From assembly GCA_903876615.1 (NCBI GenBank), contig CAIRAS010000511.1, forward strand, positions 1-7,969: DNA of 7,969 nt. Reading direction: 5' to 3'. Within the stretch, counting starts at the first letter, position 1. Each line of letters begins with the position of its first letter. Below, in pieces: positions 1 through 5,198 of this stretch. The DNA is from an uncultured Holophagaceae bacterium. Lineage in GTDB: Bacteria; Acidobacteriota; Holophagae; Holophagales; Holophagaceae. Made by a program: the position numbers and the translations under genes. The notes under the pieces are model-generated. The model saw only the letters and a list, made by a program, of their open reading frames with translations, made no database searches and was not told where the DNA came from.

Positions 1-185
1 CGGACGGTGAAGGAGGTGCGCATGCCGCCGCCCTTGATGCCGATGACGATGCCCTGGAAGAGCTGGATGCGCTCCTTCTCGCCTTCCTTCACCTTGACGT
101 GCACCTTGACGGTGTCGCCGGGCTGGATGCGGGGGAGGTCAGAGCGAAGCAGGGTGGCTTCGAGACGATCGATGATGCTGGTCAT
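1..185 (-). CDS. rplS: Ribosomal protein L19 (50S subunit), C-terminal part cut off by the window edge
   Basis: Structural protein of the large ribosomal subunit, located near the interface with the 30S subunit. The 61 complete codons visible match the L19 N-terminal half: an N-terminal helix (MTSIIDRLEATLLRSDLP), then the hallmark PGDTVKVHVKVKEG segment (residues 22-36), ERIQLFQGIVI (38-48) and the glycine-rich GGGMRTSFTVR (52-62). Complete L19 is usually about 115-130 residues, so roughly half is missing beyond base 1. The ATG at 185-183 is chosen because an AGGAG ribosome site lies 6 bases upstream and the L19 N-terminus aligns there. It follows trmD in the same direction after 123 bases, the classical trmD-rplS order. 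Nothing in the visible part is unusual. The identification is firm. Confidence 0.96.
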   Translation of the reverse strand, partial: MTSIIDRLEATLLRSDLPRIQPGDTVKVHVKVKEGEKERIQLFQGIVIGIKGGGMRTSFTV

Positions 186-191
186 GGTGGG

Positions 192-196
192 CTCCT
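192..196 (-). promoter_or_regulatory. Shine-Dalgarno site of rplS
   Basis: On the minus strand the sequence reads AGGAG, six bases before the rplS ATG. It is one of the strongest ribosome-binding sites in the window, as expected for a highly expressed ribosomal protein, and it fixes the rplS start. Confidence 0.75.
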
Positions 197-227
197 GGGC
201 CAGCGGTCCCACATGGACATGGCTCGA

Positions 228-249
228 TGGTCCCCAGACGGGGAGTCCA
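228..249 (-). promoter_or_regulatory. Bulged hairpin in the rplS leader
   Basis: On the minus strand the sequence reads TGG-AC-TCCCC-GTCT-GGGGA-CCA. TCCCC pairs with GGGGA across a four-base loop, and TGG pairs with CCA below a two-base AC bulge, giving 8 base pairs. It lies 43 to 64 bases before the rplS start codon. No T-rich tail follows, so it is not an intrinsic terminator. A regulatory role, such as a ribosomal-protein leader element, is inference only; a short G/C-rich hairpin can arise by chance in DNA this rich in GC. Confidence 0.35.
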
Positions 250-308
250 CCAGTCTAGCGGAAAGGCATGGAAAGGGAAGGCCAAAGTCCTGAGTCGGCC
301 TCCGGCTC

Positions 309-1103
309 CTAGCTGGACGGAACCCACCGCCAGCCCTTGGGCTTGGGCCGCTCCCAGTCCTGGGGGTGCTCCACCTGCCAGGCGCACCACTGGGCGGGGC
401 GGTCCAGCTCTGGCAGCCGGTCCCGCAGGAAGGCTGCCCAGAGATCGGGGCGGAGGCGCTTCGTCCGGGTCATGGCCTCGCGCAAGCGCCAGAGGCGGAT
501 GGCCCCGTGGTTGCCGCCCTGGAGCACAGCGGGCACTTCCAGCCCCTCGAAGACTGCGGGCCGGGTGTAGTGCGGGTGATCCAGCAGGCCCGTGGCGAAG
601 CTGTCCTGGTCGGCGGAGGCTTCGTTGCCCAGCACCCCGGGCAGCCAGCGGCAGATCGCGTCGATGAGGAAGAGGGCGGGCAGCTCCCCACCGCTGAGGA
701 CGGCCTCCCCCACACTGAGCTCCTCGTCGATGCACTGGTCCACGGCCCGCTGGTCCAGGCCCTCATAGCGCGTGCAGACCAGGATCAACTGATCCAGCCG
801 GGCCAGCTCCAGGACCTTCGCATGGGTCAGGGGGGGGGCGGCTGGGCTGAAGTGGAGGATGCGGGTGGCACCGGTGCGCGGCACCGAAGCCAGGGTGTCC
901 CGCAGGACCTCGGGTCGCAGCACCATGCCGGGCCCGCCGCCGAAGGGACTGTCGTCCACGTGGCCGAAGGTGTTGTCCGCAAAGGCCCGGTAGCTGTGGG
1001 TGTGCAGGCCGTGGCCCAGCTCCCGGAAGGCCCGGCCCGTGACGCCCAGCCGGGCGGTCTCGAAGAACTCGGGAAAGAGGGTCAGGGCGTCGAAGCGCAT
1101 CAT
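309..1103 (-). CDS. trmD: tRNA (guanine-N1)-methyltransferase, m1G37 forming
   Basis: TrmD transfers a methyl group from S-adenosylmethionine to N1 of G37 next to the anticodon in tRNAs reading CNN codons, preventing +1 frameshifts. It is a SPOUT-class trefoil-knot enzyme acting as a dimer. The 264 residues compare with about 255 in E. coli. Visible family motifs are LTLFPEFFE (8-15), GVTGRAF (20-26), VDDSPFGGGPGMV (49-61), RYEGLD (112-117), IDEELSVGEAVLSGGELPA (125-143) and DSFATGLLDHPHYTRP (167-182). The E. coli catalytic pair R154/D169 aligns with R152 and D167. Oddities: the cofactor-loop motif SPQG is SPAA (86-89) and the usual CGRYEG is CTRYEG. The start overlaps the ExoD-family stop as ATGA; a second ATG directly follows (1100-1098), so the protein may begin at the second Met. 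Upstream ribosome signal is weak, suggesting coupling. Function is secure despite divergence. Confidence 0.95.
   Translation of the reverse strand: MMRFDALTLFPEFFETARLGVTGRAFRELGHGLHTHSYRAFADNTFGHVDDSPFGGGPGMVLRPEVLRDTLASVPRTGATRILHFSPAAPPLTHAKVLELARLDQLILVCTRYEGLDQRAVDQCIDEELSVGEAVLSGGELPALFLIDAICRWLPGVLGNEASADQDSFATGLLDHPHYTRPAVFEGLEVPAVLQGGNHGAIRLWRLREAMTRTKRLRPDLWAAFLRDRLPELDRPAQWCAWQVEHPQDWERPKPKGWRWVPSS
830..838. repeat. Nine-base G/C homopolymer inside trmD
   Basis: Nine consecutive G on the plus strand (nine C in the trmD message) span codons 89-92, read as Ala-Pro-Pro-Leu, right after the cofactor-binding SP motif. The reading frame is intact as given. Tracts of this length are prone to replication or transcription slippage and to sequencing miscounts. 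Confidence 0.9.
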
Positions 1104-1702
1104 CGCACCAGGGCGTGGAAGGCTTTCACCGAAGTCCTGGCGATGAACCCAAAGGAGGAGGCGAAATAGAGGGTGTTGGCCAGGGCGCCGGCCGCGCCGA
1201 TCCAGGCCCAGGTGGGCCGTTCCTCCAGCAGGGCTGCGCCCACCAGGCAGAGGATGGCGGCGGGCAGTTGGTTGCCGAAGGGCAGTGGCACGGGAATGGC
1301 GAGCAGGAGGCCGGTCCAGGAGATGCAGGCGCCGATCCAGCGGTGGTTGAGGGGGCGCCGCTCGGCCCCGCTCCAGCGGAAGCGGTCGAGCTGGGCCTCA
1401 AGCTTGGCCAGGGCCTCCTTGATCCGGCCCTTGTGGATGGGCTGCGCCTGAACCTTGCGGGGGATCCAGGGATGCGGCGTGCCCCATGCCAGCTGGGCCC
1501 CAAGGCCGATGAGCCCGATGCCACCAATGGGAGCCAGGCCCACATTCAGGCCCGGGATGAGGTTCGGCAGGGACAGCAGCAGCACCAGCAGGCCGTAGCT
1601 CTGCTCGCCCGCGGCATCCAGCAGCTCGCCGAGCGTGATCTCCCCTTCCGCGTCCAGGAGGGCGTGGAGGGTTTCGAAGAAGGGCTTCGGGGCGGGTTGC
1701 AC
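1100..1702 (-). CDS. ExoD-family membrane protein (exopolysaccharide synthesis family)
   Basis: A 200-residue inner-membrane protein of the ExoD family, named after a Rhizobium gene affecting exopolysaccharide production; the biochemical role of the family is not established. A soluble N-terminal segment carries LGELLDAAGEQSYG (24-37), matching the family opening. Hydrophobic stretches follow at about 37-53, 55-73, 122-140, 144-159 and 165-183. The segment PVPLPFGNQLPA (137-148) followed by a hydrophobic run ending LLEE is the strongest family signature, and PHPWIPRKV (77-85) followed by a basic helix (about 90-110) also fits. The start is GTG at 1702-1700; no in-frame ATG lies between it and the rlmN stop, and the preceding GGGGG is only a weak ribosome site. 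It begins 33 bases after rlmN and overlaps trmD by 4 bases. A role in polysaccharide synthesis in this organism is unproven. Confidence 0.85.
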   Translation of the reverse strand: MQPAPKPFFETLHALLDAEGEITLGELLDAAGEQSYGLLVLLLSLPNLIPGLNVGLAPIGGIGLIGLGAQLAWGTPHPWIPRKVQAQPIHKGRIKEALAKLEAQLDRFRWSGAERRPLNHRWIGACISWTGLLLAIPVPLPFGNQLPAAILCLVGAALLEERPTWAWIGAAGALANTLYFASSFGFIARTSVKAFHALVR

Positions 1703-1735
1703 CCCCCAAGCATGACTGAAACAAGGCCGTGGGCT

Positions 1736-2899
1736 TCAGTCTTCGTCCCCGGAAGGGGCCAGTCGGGGGGATTTCGGGCGGACCAGCTGGCCGCAGGCGC
1801 CTGCCACATCCTGGCCCCGGCTGCGCCGGACACTCACCGTGATCCCCGCCTCGGTGAGCAGGCCGCAGAGGGCCCGGATGCGGGCTTCGTCGGGCGTCAG
1901 GAAGCCCGAGCCTTCATGGGTATTGAAGGGGATGAGGTTCACCTTGGAGGGGAAGCGGCGGGCGTAGGCCGCGAGGCGCCGGCCATCCTCCAGACTGTCG
2001 GTGACGCCCTTCAGCAGCACGTATTCCAGGGTGATGCGCTCCCCGGACTGCAGGGGGAAGCGGCCCAGGGCCTCGGCCAGGGCCTCGAGGTTCCAGACCC
2101 GGTTCACGGGCATGATCCGCGAGCGGTGCTCGTCGGTGGTGGCGTTCAGGCTGAGGGCCAGCCGGGGCCGCCGGGGGTAGCTGGCCAGACGGTCGATGCC
2201 GCTCACCAGGCCGGAGGTGGACACCGTGATGCGTCGGGGCGGGATGGCCAGGCCCTCGGGATCGGTCAGGACCTCGAAGGCGGTCATGAGGTTGTCGAGG
2301 TTGTGCAGGGGCTCGCCCATGCCCATGAACACCAGGTTGATGGGGCGCTCGGCTGGGTGCCCGTGGTGGTTCAGCATGGCCACCACCTGGCCCACGATCT
2401 CGGCGCCGCTGAGGTTGCGGAGGATGCCCATCTGGCCCGTGGCGCAGAAGGTGCACCCCATCGCGCAGCCCACCTGGCTCGACAGGCAGAGCGTGACCCA
2501 GTCAAGGTCGTCGAAGCCAGGGGGCTCCGGGGGTGTAGGTCGCAGACCGGTCCCCCGGATGGCATTGGGCATGTGGACGCCCTCGACCTGGCGGCCGTCT
2601 CCGAGCTCAAAGAGATGCTTGGTGGAGCCGTCCGCTGAGGCCTGGCTCTGGACGATGGCCGGCCACAGCAGATCCACCTCGGCTTCCAGCCGGGCCCGCA
2701 GGGGCTTGGACAGGTTCGAGAAGGCCTCCCAGCGGGTCCACCGCTGGCGCAGCAGTCCCGTGAAGAGCTGCTTGCCGCGCCAGGCTGGTTCTCCGAGGCT
2801 CGCCACCAGGTCGCCCAGGGCCGCCCGGGTCAGACCCGCCGCATTGGGTCGCGACGCGGGGCCGGCTTCGGGAGCCGGCGCATCCCACCGTGGGGACAA
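1736..2899 (-). CDS. rlmN: Dual-specificity 23S rRNA A2503 / tRNA A37 C2-methyltransferase (radical SAM)
   Basis: RlmN methylates C2 of A2503 in 23S rRNA and of A37 in some tRNAs through a radical mechanism using a [4Fe-4S] cluster and a methyl-cysteine intermediate. The 387 residues compare with 384 in E. coli. An N-terminal helical domain (about 20-75, with LGEPAWRGKQLF at 35-46) precedes E106, equivalent to the proton-abstracting E105 of E. coli. The cluster motif is CAMGCTFC (C145, C149, C152); the resolving cysteine is C138 in LCLSSQVGC; MGMGEPLHN is at 192-200; the methyl-accepting cysteine is C369 in ACGQL. Between E106 and C138 there are 32 residues against 13 in E. coli, a proline-rich insertion at about 112-131. 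The start is TTG at 2899-2897, two bases after the preceding stop; no in-frame ATG suits the N-terminus, so this start is the least certain part. Confidence 0.95.
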   Translation of the reverse strand: MSPRWDAPAPEAGPASRPNAAGLTRAALGDLVASLGEPAWRGKQLFTGLLRQRWTRWEAFSNLSKPLRARLEAEVDLLWPAIVQSQASADGSTKHLFELGDGRQVEGVHMPNAIRGTGLRPTPPEPPGFDDLDWVTLCLSSQVGCAMGCTFCATGQMGILRNLSGAEIVGQVVAMLNHHGHPAERPINLVFMGMGEPLHNLDNLMTAFEVLTDPEGLAIPPRRITVSTSGLVSGIDRLASYPRRPRLALSLNATTDEHRSRIMPVNRVWNLEALAEALGRFPLQSGERITLEYVLLKGVTDSLEDGRRLAAYARRFPSKVNLIPFNTHEGSGFLTPDEARIRALCGLLTEAGITVSVRRSRGQDVAGACGQLVRPKSPRLAPSGDED

Positions 2900-2901
2900 G
2901 G

Positions 2902-3162
2902 TCAGTCCACCCGGATCTTGAAGGACTTCATCAGGCGCAGGTCGTCCTCGGAGAAGGGCGCAGCTGACTCGGCGTCCTCATGCTCGGAGGTTTCCTGGGA
3001 TCCGGCGCTGTGGGGCGCGGCCTCGAGGATCAGCATCAGCGCATAGCCCTTGGCCTGGATCTGGAAGGCCAGGTCGCGGCAGTGGTCATCCTCGGACAGA
3101 GCCTTCACAAGGGAATCCCCCAGCTCGCTCACCAGGTTGTGCAAGTGCTCTGGCAAGTCCAT
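2902..3162 (-). CDS. Small acidic protein of unknown function (86 aa)
   Basis: I do not recognise this family. The 86 residues have no signal peptide or membrane segment. Residues 1-48 look mainly helical (MDLPEHLHNLVSELGDSLVK onward, then FQIQAKGYALMLILEA). Residues 49-71 form a low-complexity acidic linker rich in Ser, Glu, Asp and Ala. The C-terminus (SEDDLRLMKSFKIRVD) looks like a short conserved tail. The reading frame stays open upstream into the channel gene as far as 3330, but the ATG at 3162 is chosen because GGAGG lies four bases upstream and a longer form would overlap the channel gene by over 130 bases with low-complexity Gly/Pro/Arg residues. It sits 32 bases after the channel gene and 2 bases before rlmN, so it is probably translated as part of the operon. 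A regulator or partner of a neighbour is possible but unsupported. Confidence 0.7.
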   Translation of the reverse strand: MDLPEHLHNLVSELGDSLVKALSEDDHCRDLAFQIQAKGYALMLILEAAPHSAGSQETSEHEDAESAAPFSEDDLRLMKSFKIRVD

Positions 3163-3166
3163 GGTG

Positions 3167-3171
3167 CCTCC
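3167..3171 (-). promoter_or_regulatory. Shine-Dalgarno site deciding the start of the 86-aa protein
   Basis: GGAGG on the minus strand, four bases before the ATG at 3162. Its strength is the main reason for preferring this start over the open frame running back into the channel gene. Confidence 0.65.
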
Positions 3172-3194
3172 GCGCCCCCATGATACCAGCGGGC

Positions 3195-4628
3195 TCAGTT
3201 GGTTCCGGCAAGCCCGAACCAGGTCCGGACCTGGCGGGTCCAGTGGGCCCGGCGGCTCTCCCTCGGGGCGGCGGCCTCGGGCACCTCGTGGCCGCGCTGC
3301 TCCATGAGGTCCACCAGCCGCTCCAGCCACTGGGGCTCCCGCCGCAGAGCGTCTTCGAAGGCCGCCTTGGGCAGCTCGAGCACCTCGGCCTCGGTGAGGG
3401 CGACCACGGTGGCGCTGCGTGGCGCGCCCGTGAGCAGGCTCGCCTCACCGAACCACTGCCCGGGGCCAAGCTCCGCCAGGGGCTTCCAGAACAGCCCGGT
3501 GTAGGGCTCCAGGCGCTCCTCGGCCCGCACCACCTGCAGGGTGCCGCGGTGCACGGCGAAGAGGGAGTCCCCTGGATCGCCCTCTCGGATGACCCCTTCT
3601 CCAGGAGCCAGGGTCCGCCGCCGGAGGTGGCTGCGCAGCTCCCCGGCCCAGTGGTCTGGCAGGCCGAACTGGCGGACCAGCTCCTCCATGAGCGAGGCGC
3701 TGGGGGTGGCCTCCAGGGTGCCGACCAGGGGGGTCGGGCCATGGGGCCCCATGAGCCGGAAGCCCTCCCGGGGTAGCACGGTGGCGGCCAGCCGCGTGGC
3801 CTGGAAGACCCCCTGGCGGCCGTGTCGGAAGCCCAGGGCCCAGAAGCGGAGCTCGAGGACCGCGCCGCCCAGGTCGGTGCTGTGGACCACCACCTCGGGG
3901 GGATGCTGGGGCAGGTGGGGCAGGCCCGCCAGGGCCAGGCTGAGCTTCTCCAGGCCGCGGTGCAGGTCGGGGCGGGGCTCCACCACGACCCTGGTGGTGC
4001 GGCGGTGGAGACCCGAGGGCACGTAGAGGTTGGTCACCACGGCCTGGGCGATGAGCCGGTTCGGCAGGATGTCCATGTCGCCGTTCTCGGTGCGCAGCTG
4101 GACGGTCCGCCAGGTCATCGCCTCCACCTGACCGATGAGGGTCTCCCGGCCCGGACCGCCGCGGAGGGTGCCCGTGATCTCCACCCAGTCACCCTCCTGG
4201 AAGGCCGGGTCCAGATGGAGGGAGATGCCCGCGAAGAGGTTGCCCAGCACTTCCTGGAGGCTGAGGCCCACCACCGCGGCGGCGATGGCGCCGGTGCCCA
4301 GCAGCTGACCCAGGCCGACGTGCAGCACCTCGCGGAGGATGCCGCCGGCGGCCAGGAGGTAGAGGGCCACCATCAGGAGGTCCCGCGCAAACCCTGGCGT
4401 GGCGGTCTTGCGCTGGCTCAGTAGCGGATCCAGCAGCAGGAAGGCGATCAGCCGAATGGCGCCGTAGCAGAGGATGGCCCAGAGGAGCGCATCCCGGGTG
4501 AGCCGGAGCATGGGGTGGGGCGACAGGCGGGGCAGCAGGAAGGCCGTGGCCGCCAGGAGCAGACCCAGGGCCACCCAGGCCACCAGCCGCCGCGGCGTGC
4601 TCACTTTCTCTCGCAGGTCCCGGAACAT
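3195..4628 (-). CDS. MscS-type mechanosensitive channel with C-terminal cyclic-nucleotide-binding domain
   Basis: An inner-membrane channel of the bacterial cyclic-nucleotide-gated (bCNG) subfamily of MscS proteins, 477 residues. Hydrophobic helices lie at about 13-33, 46-67 and 83-97, followed by the pore-lining region TM3 (about 104-135, with GTGAIAAAVVGLSLQEVLGN at 111-130). The MscS beta domain follows: EGDWVEI (145-151), MTWRTVQLRTENGD (171-184), ILPNRLI (187-193). After a mixed alpha/beta part, a cNMP-binding domain covers about 335-430; its phosphate-binding cassette FGEASLLTGAPRSATV (393-408) keeps the Glu (E395) and Arg (R404) that contact ribose and phosphate, so cAMP or cGMP binding is likely. 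Known bCNG members usually respond weakly to tension, and several open on nucleotide binding. It starts 15 bases after the ThiE-like gene; the region before the ATG is pyrimidine-rich with no clear ribosome site, so translation may depend on coupling. Confidence 0.92.
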   Translation of the reverse strand: MFRDLREKVSTPRRLVAWVALGLLLAATAFLLPRLSPHPMLRLTRDALLWAILCYGAIRLIAFLLLDPLLSQRKTATPGFARDLLMVALYLLAAGGILREVLHVGLGQLLGTGAIAAAVVGLSLQEVLGNLFAGISLHLDPAFQEGDWVEITGTLRGGPGRETLIGQVEAMTWRTVQLRTENGDMDILPNRLIAQAVVTNLYVPSGLHRRTTRVVVEPRPDLHRGLEKLSLALAGLPHLPQHPPEVVVHSTDLGGAVLELRFWALGFRHGRQGVFQATRLAATVLPREGFRLMGPHGPTPLVGTLEATPSASLMEELVRQFGLPDHWAGELRSHLRRRTLAPGEGVIREGDPGDSLFAVHRGTLQVVRAEERLEPYTGLFWKPLAELGPGQWFGEASLLTGAPRSATVVALTEAEVLELPKAAFEDALRREPQWLERLVDLMEQRGHEVPEAAAPRESRRAHWTRQVRTWFGLAGTN

Positions 4629-4643
4629 AGGGGAAGGATACGC

Positions 4644-5198
4644 TCAAGCTCCGCGGAAATCCGCGACTGCCCGCTCGGGGTCGCCCCCCCAGAAGGGCCG
4701 GATGGCGGCAAACCCGGCGAGGCGGGGGTGGCTGAGAGACGCCGCGTTGGCCGGTTCCACGCCGCCCAGGGCGAGCAGCCGGGGACCTCCGGACGGCAGG
4801 CTGTCCAGGAACCGCCACAGCCTCTCCGGGCCCCAGGGGGCACCCTTGCCGGGGCTGCTGAACACCGGGGATACCAGCAGCTGCTCCGTGGCGCTGCGGC
4901 CGGGCCACTGGCTTTCCGCATGGAGGGGCCGGGAGAGCGGCACCTGCCCGGGCGTCAGCTCCGGGTAAGCCTCGGGTGCGTGCAATCCGCAGCCTGCAGC
5001 GCAGGCCACGTCCAGCCGGCCCGCCACCCAGAGCGCCACCTCGGGCGCCGTGTCCTGGCACCAGCGGGCGGCCTCCAGCAGCTGCCGTGGGGGCAGCTCC
5101 TTCTCGCGGATGAGGAAGGCGTCCACCCCCGAGCGCAGGACGGACTTCCAGCGGCCGGCGTCGAAGCCGGTCCCCGGGGTGATGGCCAGGAGGATCAT
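4644..5198 (-). CDS. ThiE/TenI-family TIM-barrel protein (thiamine-phosphate synthase-like)
   Basis: A 184-residue cytosolic protein with the ThiE/TenI fold; true ThiE joins the pyrimidine and thiazole parts of thiamine, whereas TenI isomerises the thiazole. Visible family landmarks: MILLAITPG (1-9, first strand), FLIREKEL (28-35), LHAPEAYPEL (72-81), the phosphate loop SPVFSSPGKGAPWG (110-123) and LLALGGVEP (141-149). It is short for ThiE (about 210), and the metal-binding Asp/Asn-rich NDR segment of ThiE is replaced by AGR (59-61), while the pyrophosphate-loop TPTK is SPGK. That favours a TenI-like or another function over thiamine-phosphate synthase. The ATG overlaps the reductase stop as ATGA. 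No other thiamine gene is in view, so a pathway role is not supported by context. Fold assignment is good; the exact function is open. Confidence 0.8.
   Translation of the reverse strand: MILLAITPGTGFDAGRWKSVLRSGVDAFLIREKELPPRQLLEAARWCQDTAPEVALWVAGRLDVACAAGCGLHAPEAYPELTPGQVPLSRPLHAESQWPGRSATEQLLVSPVFSSPGKGAPWGPERLWRFLDSLPSGGPRLLALGGVEPANAASLSHPRLAGFAAIRPFWGGDPERAVADFRGA

Larger units (their letters stand above)
186..308 (-). other. trmD-rplS intergenic region, probable rplS leader
   Basis: This 123-base stretch is the only sizeable non-coding interval in the window. In the direction of transcription it begins just after the trmD TAG and ends at the rplS ATG. It holds a bulged hairpin (228-249) and the rplS ribosome site. 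I found no hairpin followed by a T run, so no intrinsic terminator separates the two genes. A possible -10-like TAGACT lies around 254-259, but no convincing -35 element sits at the right distance, so I do not call a promoter. The length exceeds any other junction here, which fits either an independent rplS promoter or a structured leader within a shared transcript. Confidence 0.5.

Noticed and set aside
228..249. Intrinsic terminator between trmD and rplS
   Set aside because: The hairpin has no following T run on the transcribed strand, so it does not qualify as a rho-independent terminator.
254..282. Possible promoter for rplS (TAGACT with TTCCCT upstream)
   Set aside because: The -10-like hexamer is acceptable, but the putative -35 is poor and the choice of spacer is arbitrary. 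It does not reach the level of a supported call.
1115..2638. Plus-strand open frame of 507 codons
   Set aside because: It lies antisense to the exoD-family gene and rlmN, both clearly recognised by motifs. Its Gly/Gln/Ala/His-rich product has no domain character and is explained by the high GC bias of third codon positions on the opposite strand.
3163..3330. N-terminal extension of the 86-aa gene back to 3330
   Set aside because: It would overlap the channel gene by 136 bases and encode a Gly/Pro/Arg-rich low-complexity segment, while the ATG at 3162 has a good GGAGG site.
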